DNA of 64,000 nt from Motacilla alba alba (taxonomy: Eukaryota > Chordata > Aves > Passeriformes > Motacillidae). Positions 13,676 through 26,266 of the stretch are shown in pieces (position 1 is the stretch's first letter; every line of letters starts with the position of its first letter). The position numbers and the translations under genes were made by a program. The stretch spans positions 84,636,547 through 84,700,546 of the forward strand of contig NC_052016.1 in NCBI RefSeq assembly GCF_015832195.1, read 5' to 3'. The notes under the pieces were generated by a model, which worked only from the letters and a program-made list of their open reading frames with translations, did no database searches and had not been told where the DNA came from.

Positions 13676-14555
13676 ATGCTGATTAATCAAATTCTTAGAA
13701 TATTAAACTGCAATGCAACCCAATTCTGCTCATTTATCATCTACTCAAAACACATATTTTAATTCCTCACACAGGTACAACATTTCAACACCAAATGCAA
13801 CATGAGAAGCAAGAAGAGAAATAGGGAACTGAAGAGACATATCACCATTGAAAGTAGGGTCATGAGAAAGCTCACAGAACCCAAAGATCAGACTGAACAT
13901 TGCAGACACATTCACATCCACCATCTTCCTTCTCAGGTGTAAATTCACTACTCATGTTTCATCATTCTTATTTCATCATTCTCTTTACCAAAGAAAAGGG
14001 AAACAGGTGTGTAAGACACAGCACCTTGTCTTGTTGGAGACAGACATCCCATTCACACCACCTTTGCTGTGCCAATATCCTGCAGCACACTTTGGGTCTT
14101 GGTCTCTTCAGACTGGAGACCCACCAAGGTGTGCCACAGGGGTCTGAACTTAAAAGCTTGTCTTAATATCTCCCACAAGTAACTTCTCATCCATGCAAGT
14201 CCCGAGAATGATCAGCCTTTTCCTGTTGACCTGTTGTTTAAGCACCTGTAAGAGACGCGTGGTCCTTGCTGGCCATGGGCATTCATTCCGTGACAACATT
14301 CTGCCTTTCAAACTCAGGAGTATGATTTTCACTAAATATTAATCAGCCAGGCTAGTGAGGTCCTGACAACATAATAAATTATTTACCAAGTTTTCAGCCA
14401 CATTTACTTACTATGGAGACGATGCCAAGTGAGCTGTGCATCAAGCGCTTTGGTTCAAACGGCTCAGGAATCAAGGGCTTGCTCAGTGTGTCTGCAGAGC
14501 AGAGTAGGTGAGGGGGCTGTGGCCAAGGGATGTTTCTGCCTGATGGAAAAAACCA
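13676..14555. other. intergenic stretch with a possible CR1 scrap
   Basis: A short piece near 14118-14175 resembles the segment of the CR1 reverse transcriptase encoding a GVPQGS-like motif ('ggtgtgccacaggggtctga') on the plus strand. It sits about 400 bp upstream of the clear CR1 copy at 14556-15045 and may be an older part of the same insertion. Nothing else is recognisable. Confidence 0.35.
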
Positions 14556-15045
14556 TATCCTGGGCTGCCTCTAAAGCAGCACAGCCAGCAGATTGAGGGA
14601 GGCAATTCTTCCCCTCTACTCTGCTCTTATCAGGCCTGCTCTGGAGTGCTGCATCCAGCTCTGGGGCCCCCAACATGAGAAGGATGTGGATCTGTCAGAA
14701 TGAGTCCACAGGAGGGTCACAAAGATGGTCAGATGCCTGGAGAGTATCTCCTATGAAGGCAGGCTGGGGGAGTTGGGGTTGTTCTACCTGGAGAAAAGAA
14801 TGCTTCAGGGAGACCCTTTCAGTGCCTAACAGAGGCCAACAAGAGAGCTGGAGAGGGACCTTTGAAAGAGCATGTAGTGACAGGAAAAGGGGGGATGGCT
14901 TGTTAAAGAGGGCAGCTTTAGATTAGATATTAGGAAAAATTCTTTGCTGTGAGGGTGATGAGTTTCTGGAATGGCTTGCCCAGAGAACCTGTAGATGCCC
15001 ATGGAACTGTTCAAGGCCAGGCTGGATGGGGCTGTGCCACTTTTA
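14556..15045 (+). repeat. CR1 LINE fragment (C-terminal part of the pol frame)
   Basis: On the plus strand this reads through the familiar CR1 order: 'atcctgggctgcctctaaag', 'ctggagtgctgcatccagct', 'gggtcacaaagatggtcag', 'ttagattagatattaggaaa' and 'caaggccaggctggatgggg'. It corresponds to the C-terminal end of the CR1 ORF2 region. Several frame breaks are present, so it is non-functional. The extreme 3' terminus is missing, and a T-rich tract (15054-15070) follows. Confidence 0.85.
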
Positions 15046-15474
15046 TCGCACAACCTTTTTTTTTTTTTCCCCTGAAAAATACCATCTTATTTTATAAAGG
15101 TAATGCTGTAGATTTATTTTATTTATATTTAATGCATGTCAGGTGGAGATTGTAGGAGTGAATAGAGGACTTGCAAGGGGTCTAAAACGAGACTGAATGG
15201 ATTTTTTTGACAAAGCAATTTTGAATTATTTTTACACTGTTTCTAATTAAATCCTTGTTTCAGGTTTTCTACTACTTGCTTGCAGTGGTCAGGAAGGTGA
15301 TTTTTTTTCTCTTGTTAATGTATAACTTGACTTCCTAGTATTTTTCCTCCTCCCTTGAAAGTATGAGACATGATCTAGATTCAGAAATAGGGTGACAAGC
15401 AGAGTATATTGACAGTACTGAAAATCTCTAGGTTTATATGTCTTGATGACTGGCTCAGGCTTGGACAGATACAC
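15046..15474. other. unassigned stretch between a CR1 and an LTR
   Basis: It contains a T-rich tract at its left edge and otherwise AT-rich unique-looking sequence. The 208-codon minus frame at 15289-15915 crosses from here into the LTR and is not a credible gene. Confidence 0.5.
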
Positions 15475-16592
15475 TGGGTTTGCATGACCAAACTCTGGGG
15501 GCGTGGTGGGGGGGCAACAGAGGTGGCTTCTGTAGGAAGTTGCCAGAAACTTCCCCCATGTCCAGCATAGCCAGTCCTTGGCAGTTCCAAAGACAGATGT
15601 GCCACTGGTCAAGGCTGGGCCAATTAGGAATGGTGTTAATGTTTCTGTGATAACATACTTAAGAAGAAGGGGAAAAAATGTTATTGTGCAGATGAAATTG
15701 TGGCCAGGGAAGAGCGGGGTGAGAACATGTGAGAGGCACAGCCCTGCAGACACCAAGGTCAGTGCAGAAGGAGGGGCAGGAAGTGTTGCAGGTGCCAGAG
15801 CTGAGATTCCCCTGCAGCCCATGGGGCAGCCAGCCCATGGTGAGGCAGCTGTGTCCCTGCAGCCCATGGAGGTCCATGGGGACACAGAGATCCACCCTGA
15901 GCCCATGGAGGACACCTACACCAGGGCAGGTGGGTGCCTGAGAGGAGGCTGTGACCCCGTGGGAGGCCTGTGCTGGAGCAGGGTCCTGCAGACCTATGGA
16001 GAGAGGAGCCCACTCTGGAGCAAACCAGGTTTGCTAGTGGAACTTGTGACCCTGTGAAGGGACCACACTGGAGCAGGCTGTGCCTGAAGGACTGCACCCC
16101 ATGGAAGAGTGACCTATGCTGCAGCAGTTTGTGGAGAACTGATGCCCCTGGGATAGACTGACACTGGAGAAGTTCACAGAGAACTGTCTCCCGTGGGAGT
16201 GACCCCTACCCTGAAGCAGGGGAAGGACTCCTCTTCCTGAGCAGTAGAAGAAACAATGCATGATGAACTGACCATAACCCCCATTCCCTGTCTCCCTGCA
16301 CTGCTGGGGGAATAGGTAGATCTGAGAAGGAGGGAGGGGTAGAGGCGAAGGTGTTTTTAAGGTTTTGTTTTACTTTTCATTATCCTGCTCTTTGTTAGCA
16401 ATCAATTCAATTAATATCTCTAATTTGAGTCTGTTTTGTCCCAATAGGTTTTGGTGAGTGATCTTTCCCGGTCCCTAGCTCAACTCACAGACCCTGTGTT
16501 ATATTTTCTCTCTCCTCTCCAGTTGTAGAGGTGAGTGATAGAGAGGCTTTGGTGGGTTCCTGGCATTCAGCCAGCTTCAACCCACTATGACA
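15475..16592 (+). mobile_element. LTR-type repeat of an endogenous retrovirus, copy 1 (about 1.1 kb)
   Basis: This is a GC-rich block of imperfect units built around 'cagcccatgg' and 'ctggagcag'. It is followed by a 'gatgaactgaccataacccc' segment, a T-rich stretch, and an end reading 'ttcaacccactatgaca'. I recall this order from a widespread bird LTR family. The proposed start (TGGGTTTG) and end (CA) are approximate; I found no target duplication, so edges may be off by tens of bases. A second copy of the same family, inverted, lies at 31742-32640. No retroviral coding frames flank it. The overlapping frames of 70-208 codons are artefacts of its GC-rich units. Confidence 0.7.
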
Positions 16593-19500
16593 GGTCACCA
16601 AATCCAGGGGTAGAAAGGAATTTCCTTCCAAGTTAAAGTGACAGCACCACTGGGAGAAATGATAACTGTTTTTTTCTGTGGCATTGACGCAGTTCAATCC
16701 CCAGCACCCTCTGTCTTTTATTCCTTACAAATCAGCTCCTGCTCTAACAGGACACGTCATTGGCTCTAGCCCTAGATCTTTCCTTGCTCTTTTCTGAGAC
16801 CTTTCATTTAATTTCTCATACTTCCACTTTTGTATTAAAGGTAAGGTTTACTTGCAATGGCAAAAAATATGTTTTATAGCTTTGTGGTATCTGATCTGTG
16901 GGATACAAGGATTCTGCAAATCTTTGTGGATTAAACATTGATCAGATGAGGGTTTTTGATGTCAGGGCACTACACTGATGATTTAGGCAGTCCTAGTGGT
17001 CTGTGCCTGAGATGTCTTGCAGAACAGCACAGTCACAATCCTCCTGCTTTTGGATTATGAGAATGAGGGGTTCACCATGATAAACACAGGGCAGAAATCA
17101 CAAAATAAGCTTAGGGCAGATTTTTCCCAAACTATTCAGTGGAATTCTTTCTAAAAGATACATGCCTATAGAAACTTGTTAAGGAGAACTATCAGAGATT
17201 TCTCACCCCTGAATTAAGAAAAAATAGCTTTGTCATGGACTAAATTTTCTTCCTATGAGGATGCCATTGCAGTGTTACATTTATGTTCATTCATGTCACC
17301 GGAAAATGCAGCGGTGATCACGGGCTAGGTCCTCATGACCTCTTGCTGGAATCCTCGGCCTATACATAGAATCCATTCCTTCTAGGAGTGGTGGCTAGAC
17401 TTTACATGGGATCCTTTATGGCATCCTGAATGATACCAGACGTCTGATGAAGCAGTTACAGACTCACATGTCCATAGACTCCACATTCCCACTGGGGTAA
17501 GTTATACCCCATGGGCCTAAGTCCCACCCCGAGCTGCCTGTATCATGTCCAGCTTTCCTGAAAATGCCTTCCTTAAAATGCACCATGAAAACAACCATTC
17601 CCAGCCTGCTCCTTAACTAAATTGGGTGTTTCATTGTCCACCAGCTACAGCACAGACATGATTTAAAAAAAAGAAACAAGGTAGTTAATAGGTACTCTGT
17701 CCCTCCCATTTTTCTGGATGTGGAGCACCAGGCTATTTCTGTCTCCTTCATCAGCAAGGATCCATATGGATGCACCAGTTGCTTCAAAAATAATTGTCAG
17801 CTTTCCCCAGCATTTAGATAGGCCCTATTTCTGGCCCCATGCACGTAGTAAACAGAAGGTGCCATCTAGTGTCTCTGAGCAGTATCCAAAACCGAAAGGA
17901 GAAATTGCTCAAATGTGCATGTGATGTCTACTTTCCCACTAATTTACACCAAAGTGGTCTTCAAAATGCACAAACGTTTCATTTCAGGGAGTTTTAAGCA
18001 AGAAAACATTTGTGTTTTCTCTCTCCTTTTGTCTGTCCACACTGTTTTCATCCAAGGTCTGAGCCTGAACTGAGTTCAAGACTAGGGTGTTAAGGAGTTG
18101 GATCCATTGGTTCCATTTTATTAAACAATTTGAAGTCATTCTAAGCAATAATGACTAATTTTTTTCAACAAGCTGGGGCTTGAAATATAGCTCTGCATAT
18201 TACTCATGAACTTTTGTCCCACAGGACAAAAAGTCCCTTTAAAAGTGTAAAGCAATTTAGTCATTTGATGTCCCACAAAGAGAAAAGAGACAGTCTCAAA
18301 ACTACTAAAATAGACAGCAGAACTGCATCTATCAAAAGACTTAAATCCAGCTTAACTGCTTCTGCAGGTGCCTTTGACAAAAAATCAGAGCTGAAAAATC
18401 CACTCTGCACCTGACAGGACCTTGTAGGTGTATTTGCAGCCATACGTCCACCAACATCTCAATGGCCAAGTGGTGTAGAGGGGCTGTCCTGCTCAGCCCT
18501 CCCTCCTGAGAAAGCTGATGGGTTACACCCATCCAGTGCCACTCTTGGCCCCAGGGCTCCCCAGAGGGGCACAGCGATGCTTCTGTCATGCCACAAGTAA
18601 GAATGGGCTGAGACTTTGTTGCTTTTGTCTCCAAGTATCTCAGATAACAGGAGGACAGGGTGACACCCTCCAGACTGGAATTTTCATGACACAAAATTGA
18701 GAAGAAGTGCTGCAAATCCTGGGGTCTGGCAGAGAGGCATGTGGGAGAGCTTGGCACTGGTAGCCAAAACTTGAGGATGGTGCTGAAAGACGCCATCCAG
18801 CAGAAGTGCCCAGATCTGGAACGGGCAGGTCCCCACTGCCAAAGGGTCAGCCTGAACCAGTCCTTCTCCAGTCTTTTTTGGAGAAGACTGGTTTCTTGGG
18901 AGTGACTAGGAAGCTGGTATTTGAGAAAGTAGAACCCTCTATCTATATCAACAAATGCCTCAGCTAAATCCATCTACAAGGAGCAACTTGAAGCACCTGG
19001 AAATTTACTCACAATATATAAAGAAAATTCTGGCAGCTGTTACCAGCTTTAACTCTGGTTCCTCTACAAGGGACCCTTCCACTTTTTTCAATACAAAATA
19101 TTTTATCACCTTGGTGAAACTCTTTGAGGGAGCAGCCATATATATTAGCTGTCTCTAACTGGCAAGGATCGTGCTACCTGCAAGGCTGAGATGAGGCCAC
19201 AGAGGATGGGCCCCCCATCTGAACACATTGCTTCTCACTCTTGCAGAGCTTAAGTAAAACAATGACCGCATGAAACAACAATCAAATGAAAATGAAAGAA
19301 ATCTTCCACAAATGTATTTCTGCCTTTCCTCCTTGCAGGATTAACTCTATTGTAAGATGTCTGCCTGCTTTATAATGCATAGGATATATTCTTAAAGTAA
19401 TCAAGGCTTTTTCTGTGGGAACAAATGCCATAAATTCTTCTGCTTTTTTTTTTCCCACAATTGTTAATCTTTTTACTTAAAATCTGAAATACTGAATGAG

Positions 19501-20194
19501 GTTACATAATAGTTACAACTTGTCTTCCAAAAGTAAATTGTATATAGGGTACTTTATAACACATTTTACTCTGCAGATCTTTTCCTTGATTACTGGGACA
19601 TCTGTGTATGTAAATAGATCCTACTCGTTTTGTGTGCCTGATTCATTCTACAATGCTACCATCCAGTGTTCATGATGCTTCAATATCATTGAAAGGATTA
19701 TAAACCCCTAGATATTCAACTGGAACATCAGAGAAGGGGTAAGATAAAATAAAGCTTTGGAAGAGAATGTACCAAGAAGCACATTAAATGGAGATATGAG
19801 TTGGCACACTCCTGTGAGCCAAGTTCACTTGCCTTATTCTCAAACTATAGCAGGACTCCTGTGGGCTTAAAGCATTCAGTTGTCTTCTTTTGGGAAGCAA
19901 AGATCACGCATCTGTAAGATTACCAGAAGGGTCTTCCTATATCTTTGAGCCAAGTCCCCTAAAATCGAAAGAAAAACATGCACCATACCCTCCGAAACTG
20001 ATTGTATTCCCACTCAGAGCCACTCAGATTTGCATTTCATTTGGAAATCTGTCCCTGAATGGTTATATGCTTTCTTCTAATTTCCCAAATAATTGATGTA
20101 TGGCCAGAATTCACAGGCTATTTGGCTATTTTTATAATTAATATTCCTTAATGTAAATAATTCTTCTTTCCTTTGTGTTCACCGAGATCAAACA
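16593..20194. other. intergenic stretch containing a 210-codon minus frame
   Basis: The one notable item is an open minus-strand frame at 18341-18973 in a patch (about 18400-18900) that is GC-richer than its surroundings. It is described under findings. I recognise no repeat and no exon elsewhere here. A run of T residues is at 19443-19453. Confidence 0.5.
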
Positions 20195-20450
20195 TGGAGC
20201 CTTAGAATACTAAAGCTGGAAAAAATCAAGAAATCATGTAAGCCATTTCATACCCTGAGGTGGGATCATCACTATACATTCATATCATCCCTGGAACTTA
20301 CCAGCAACTGAAGGTCTCCAGCATTGGTGAATAAAATACAGATTTAGGCAACCTACTCCAGACACTACTGGAGATATTTTTAGTTCGTGTCTAATCTGCA
20401 TCTTCCTTTCCTGAAAAATGAGGTTTGCTTTTCATTGTCCCATCCACTAC
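20195..20450 (-). repeat. ancient, diverged CR1-type LINE fragment
   Basis: Read on the minus strand it keeps the order of an old CR1 3' region. It has a terminal 'ccttagaatactaaagctgg' block, then 'aaggtctccagcattggtga', 'ggcaacctactccagacac' and 'gtgtctaatctgcatcttcc'. Divergence is clearly greater than in the copies at 14.5 or 48.2 kb, which suggests an early insertion. Confidence 0.6.
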
Positions 20451-23400
20451 TGACATGGAAAACTTCCTTTTGCATGTAGCCTTTGAGGACTCCTTTTTAA
20501 TAGAATAAATAATACAAATCAAGTCTCTATTCTCATAAACCACACTTTTGAGACATGTTGCCATTATGGGCTGTTTCCAGCTGCCAACATAAATAAGAGC
20601 TGTGGTGTCCAAGAACAGGCACAATACCACAACCAGGACCTCACCATGCTGAGAAGTTGGAAATATTTCAGTCCTTTTCATAAATATATTCATATAAAGT
20701 TTAAATTTTTGAATCATGGTTCTGTTTGCTCCTGTGTCATTTTCTAAAGAGCTGTTATATGGCAATTATTCCCTATCTCACTTGGAAAGTTACTGCAAAT
20801 TGAACTGCATCCTATTTTCCAGCTGATTTCTGAGAAAACAAAACATATGAATTCAGGCAGCTGCTTTATCTGTTTACCTGATACTTTTTCTTATTTCCTT
20901 CAATTTTCTTTGAACTCATTTACCTCCGTATCTGATTTAGTTGAAGAGATGCAAAAGAATTAAGTTCTTTCAAGTTATGTGAAAATCAATGACCAGATAA
21001 AGGGAAAATATGGAAATTACAGCTCCTGCAGAGGTTCAGGCTGCATTATGTGAGCTCACTGAGCATTTAATTTGCCTGGTCTGCCAGCTGATCCCTCAGC
21101 CTTGGCTAGTTCAGGGCTAGCCTCATGTCCTGCTGCCCCTTGCCCAGCTCAGAGACAGAGAACACAGGGAAGAGCCAGCATCAGCGCAAAGCAGAGGTGA
21201 GAAATGATATGTGATGGTGGGAAATGGGACCTTACAGGTAGGGCAGAGGGGATGAGGGCAAGGCTATGCTCACATAATGTCAGGGCAGATACAGGTATGG
21301 CACATGAACCCACAGTTCCATAGATTGACTGTTTTTCAGATGGTTTCTCCAATCACCAGCATGGTGGTTTCTCTCAGGTTTCGGCAACTGACAAATTTAA
21401 TGAGCATATCTCACCTCCTCATCCAAGACTTCAGTGAAAGGACAGAGTCAAAACTCACCAAAGACAGATGGTGCTGAACCCTCAGCTCTGCCCCTTCCCT
21501 GCAGGCAGTGCAACCAGGATAACACTCTTCAAATATTATTTTTCAAACTGGTTTTGTTCCTATTCTCTCTCAGGCTGTTTCAGCAGATTAAGCAAGCAAA
21601 GCTTTCTCAATTTCTTATTATGAAAGATGAGACACTGGTCCCAGCAGTGGTTTCCATTCACCTTCATAGAGTGTGAGCCAGTCAGCTCCCAAGGCCTGTG
21701 ATGGTGATTCTGTGCCATTCCCTTTCACATGAAAAAATAGCAAGAACATTATTTTTATAGATCTCAAGACAAAAATTATCACTTCAACAGTCTCTCACAA
21801 TTGATACCACAAGGACAACTGGCAAAACAAACCATTTAATTTAGTTATCAAGACATGAAAATATTTTTTTCCTCTAGGAAATGCTGGTTGATCTCTCAAG
21901 CTGTTTTCAAAGCAAGATGCATTCCTCTAGTGCATTCACAGAACATATTTCACACCTGTTTTCATAATTTAATATCCTTTCTGCTCCTTATAACAGAATT
22001 CACTCAACGCATTCACTTAAACTCTAGTTTAAAGACAGCAGCTCTTGCAGCAGATACATGAAACTGGGAAAGGCATGTGCTGCTGCTGCCTTCAACTTTA
22101 GGACAAACTTTAGTACCTCTTCACCAGTGGATAAATTCTTGCCCTTTTGTTGAAATAGAAGTTCCTCTTCCCAAGACTCCAGGAGCAGGTTTGGAAGTTT
22201 CCACACGTTCCTGTGCCCAAAGTCAAGGTGTTCTGCTATCACAGTACAGGGAGCTCAGATGCGAGAAGATGAGGAGAAGAGCTGAAGTCCTCCCAAGATC
22301 CACCAGTAAACCTAATGAAGGCAGATCTTGAATCTGGAAAATACATTATGGCTCTGAAGCATGATAACCCATGGCATGGCAAATTTTTCACATAGAACCT
22401 GAATGCTAAGTCAGATTCTCAAGCCTAGGAAAGGATGCAGAGAACAACTTTGTCCCCAGGGCTCTGCTGCATGCAGTGGATTTCTAGAGGAGTACTGGTA
22501 GCTTCACTTTTCTGGAGTGGATGGTCTTCTCTTTTCATCTTACTAATAATTTCACTCAGTGCACAAGAGGAAGTCCTACTGACACAATACAGTCAATATC
22601 TGAGAAATGTTTTCTGGTGTTCTTTCTTGTCTTGTTTCTTATTTCTCATATTCTTTGCATAATTGGAGAAAATTGCATATTTGGACTCAGAAATTTACCT
22701 GTGTTTTTTTGTCCTTAACAAAATAGACTGTAATTCATCATCTGTGACGTATCATTACTCACTGCAGATAAACAAAAAGTCAAGACAATAAAACTTCATA
22801 GGAGGAATACTCTCTGTGAAGCAAAGGCATTTTAAGCATCAAGTAGTTGGCTTTCATATTTTCAACAACATAAAAGTCAAAAACATCACGACTCATCTGT
22901 ATGATGAGAATTATTTGTAAACACCAAAGACTTCTTGAGGGATTATAGAGCTCCCTCCTGTTTGCTGAACAGCTTGCCTACTAATATACTAGACAGCCAA
23001 TGCCTTCAAGCCCAAACTTAGATATTCTCCTCAACTGCACTGATGCTCCATCTATCTGCATACTCAAATGAGGATTTGGAAATTCTTTGCATTACCTTTT
23101 TTGAAGAGCCTATATCTGATTTGAACTTAATCTTCAAAAATTCAGATTAATAAAAAAATATATGAGAAAAGAAAATATTTTGATTTCAGGTAAGCTATGA
23201 ATTATTATCCATCCATTTTACTATCCATCCATTACTATCCTAAAATTATGTTTCCCTCTCACCTCATCAACCAAATTCTTGAAATTAAATTTTCAGCATA
23301 AGGTTTTGGAAAAAAGAATGGAACATAATTTTAAAAAGTGGGTTTCTTATCTTCAAAGATGTTGATCCTTTAAATGGATCTATTGGTATTTAGTGCCTTG

Positions 23401-25849
23401 ATGAAGTATACTCTTGGAACATAACCTGCATAAAATAAATTACAATCAATGACTGTGTACTCTGTGACAAAACCACAGCGAGCTGTACATCAAAGAACCT
23501 GGACTCTTCTGAGTTCAATAAAGAGAAGAAGAGAGGCTTTTACTGAATACCATGCATCAATCAACAATGCTACTACAGTCCTCTTCATTTAATTTAATTT
23601 ACCCTTGATACTATTTCCAATTAATGAAAGGGCATTTTTAAAATTTCAATCTCTGTGCTGCAGAATCCTGGATATAAAACTAAACTGTAGCATGTGGGAA
23701 TTGATTAAGTTGCACTTTTAATGTTTTGAAAACATGTAAAGGATGCATAGGTCTTATAAACACACCAACTTTCCATACCTTCTGTCACAATCACAAACTT
23801 AGAGCAGTTCAGACTCAATAGCATGGAACAATCACACCACTACAAAATGCTTTCCATGAGGAGAGGAAAATAGATCCCATCAGTTAATCATTTATATCAC
23901 TGCAAATATCCCTTATTATGGCTCATGCAAATATCCCTTATTATGGGTTATGCAAATACTATCCATTATTAGATTAATGGCAATAAGTGATTTTTTTAAA
24001 TGAATTGTATAGTTTCTTCAGGAAAGAAGAGATAAAGCATTGCTGTGTGCATCAGTGGGGCTCAGAGATCCAAAATGCTGAAGGAGAAAAACATCTTAAA
24101 TAAACTTTGGTGGAAACAGAAGGGAGGAAGGCTGTGTTTGCTAGTGTGGGGAGTTAGGTGGCTCTTGGTCACCAAGGCAAATGAGACCAACTCAAGACAG
24201 AATTGCTTGCAACTATTCAAGAGTTAGCACTAGTATTCAACTGAGGTATTCAAGGTATTCAACTGAGCCAAAATCATTGGGAAAAACATAGCCACACATA
24301 GCTCTTGAGATGTTTTAGTTTTTTAAGAGGGTAGAAGCAGCAGTTAGAGAAGGCTTTTGCAAATCTTATCCTTACCCGAAGCAGAAAGTGTTTGAGAATG
24401 TGAGACTGTGTGTGTAAAGGTATCATTCACATTCCCTAAGAAGGGAAGAGGCAGAAAACTGTAATTAAACAGGGATTTCAGGGAGATAGACTTCAATAAA
24501 CACAGAGAATTCACAGGTAAAATCTCACAGGTCTCACATGCAAAGAGAAAAAAGTGTCATGGAAACTGTCTGGGTAGACAAGCTGGCCTGCAAGTGACAG
24601 TTTTCCCAATGCAGAGGGAGGACAGGAGCTGCAATCAGTTTAGCTATCTTATGGTCTTTCCAATTATATCAAATGGGGGAAATAAGTGCACATCCATAGA
24701 AACAAGGTTGGATTGATTTGAGGATATACAAAATAATAGCATAAGCAATTAAGGGAAAAATCAGAAATTCCCAGAGGAATTTAAAAAATAAAAGGAGATG
24801 CAGGCAGATAAATGCATCTGTAGAGATATCAAGTACCAAGAAGATGACCAAGAAAAATGTGGATCTGTTGTTTTATTGGAAAGACAACCTGTTGGCAGAT
24901 GACACCAGGGAAGACCAAATACCTTTCTACGTTTGTATTCACACAAAGCAATAAATCAATTAGCTAACGAACCAAGGAGAGTGACAAATCACTGTTCAGA
25001 ATAGAGAAAAGATGGATTGGAAAGCATTTAAGTAAGAAAAGTGTTTTTATAAATCAGCCAGGCTTCATGAATATTATCCTAGTGGATTACACAACTTTAC
25101 GTGAGCTATCTCTGAGCACACTTGGAGAACAGACAAGTTGCTGTAAAACTTGAAAGGGAGACTCAGCTTTAAAAGGAGACAAAAGCAAGAGTCAACACAG
25201 AAGAATAGCTAGTTGTCTTCAGTTCCCCCAAGCCACTGAAACAAACAACCCAGTATCTTTAAGCATCCATAAAACAAGGAAACAAATAACAGTCAATGTG
25301 AATTTGTCAAGGACAAACATTAGGTTAAAATAGTTTCCTTGTGTGGGTAGAGGAGAAATAGCAGACATCACATAGCTGAACTTGGAAAACAGAATTCTCA
25401 TAAATGAACTGCAGATTAAATTACTGCAGCAGAAGAGCAAAAGTAATGTTTCTGCAGGGTTATCTTAGAAATAGAACTATCTATTACCAGCTGATGAAAA
25501 AAAAAGCAGAATCCTATCAAATCTGCAAATTAAAAATAAATACATAAAATAAGAAAATAAGCTTTTGAACAGGGTTAGAATTCAAAGTAATTGCTAAACT
25601 GAAGAAACCTTTTCTAAAATAGCCTATGACTGAACAAAGAAAAGTACAGAAGTCTACACTTAAGCAGGAATAATGAGTTGCAAGACTGGACCAGACAGCA
25701 GGCCTGCTAAGATCTGGCATTTCAGTGGATCATAAGCAGAACAGAATTCAATGATGTTATGCTGTTGACAAAACATATATTCTACTGGGTCATAACATTA
25801 GAAGTATAACCCATAAAAAAGTAATTAATTATTCATCTGACCTATCCAC
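20451..25849. other. AT-rich intergenic stretch, no gene seen
   Basis: Open frames are all 92 codons or shorter and have no recognised motif. The local structure I can see is a 25-bp tandem duplication with octamer motifs at 23902-23957 (listed separately), and a short duplication of 'ggtattcaa' at 24244-24264. Parts of 24470-25850 may be remnants of older repeats upstream of the CR1 copy at 25850, but I cannot support a call. Confidence 0.5.
23902..23957. repeat. 25-bp tandem duplication containing ATGCAAAT octamers
   Basis: Two successive 25-bp units start at 23902 and 23927, and the first bases of a third start at 23952. Units 1 and 2 differ at only about three positions near the unit end. 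Each junction creates a perfect ATGCAAAT octamer (23925-23932 and 23950-23957), the consensus for POU-domain factors. Each unit also holds a 'ccttattatgg' string, which is one base too long for a standard SRF CArG box. Confidence 0.8.
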
Positions 25850-26266
25850 ACTGGCTAGATCTAAGAAAGTACAGAGGGCAGCACTCAGAATGGCCAGAGA
25901 TCTAGAAAACATCATCTATGAGGTAAGAGGTTGTTCAGTCTGGAAAGAAAGAAGACAATCTCAACTCAAGAAAATCCCAAACTGGAGACAGGGCTGCCTG
26001 AAGGGAATACAGGAATGAATGGGCTGCATCTGGAACAAAGAAGATGCAGATTAGATATTAGAAAAAACCTTCTACCACTGAGGATACAGAAGGATAGAAG
26101 AAGCTGTAGCAGGAATGTGAAAAATCCAGCTTATGAGATATTAAAGACTAGGTTGTATTACTGCTTGTCAAGGAACATTGCTGATAGGGCAGTTTCTTCT
26201 TTTGGCATGGGAGTAGACTACATGACTTCTTGGAGCCTCTCCCAACCATATAATTTTATGATTCCG
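25850..26266 (+). repeat. diverged CR1 LINE 3' fragment
   Basis: The plus strand reads 'gggcagcactcagaatggcc', 'ggttgttcagtctggaaaga', 'gattagatattagaaaaaac' and 'cctctcccaaccatataatt', finishing at 'ttatgattccgtg'. This is the order of the CR1 C-terminal region and 3' end. Many small changes break the frame, so it is an old inactive copy. Confidence 0.7.

Noticed and set aside
15289..16261. Cluster of frames of 60-208 codons on both strands
   Set aside because: They fall in the GC-rich units of the LTR copy and its flank, overlap one another in several frames, and show no retroviral protein motif.
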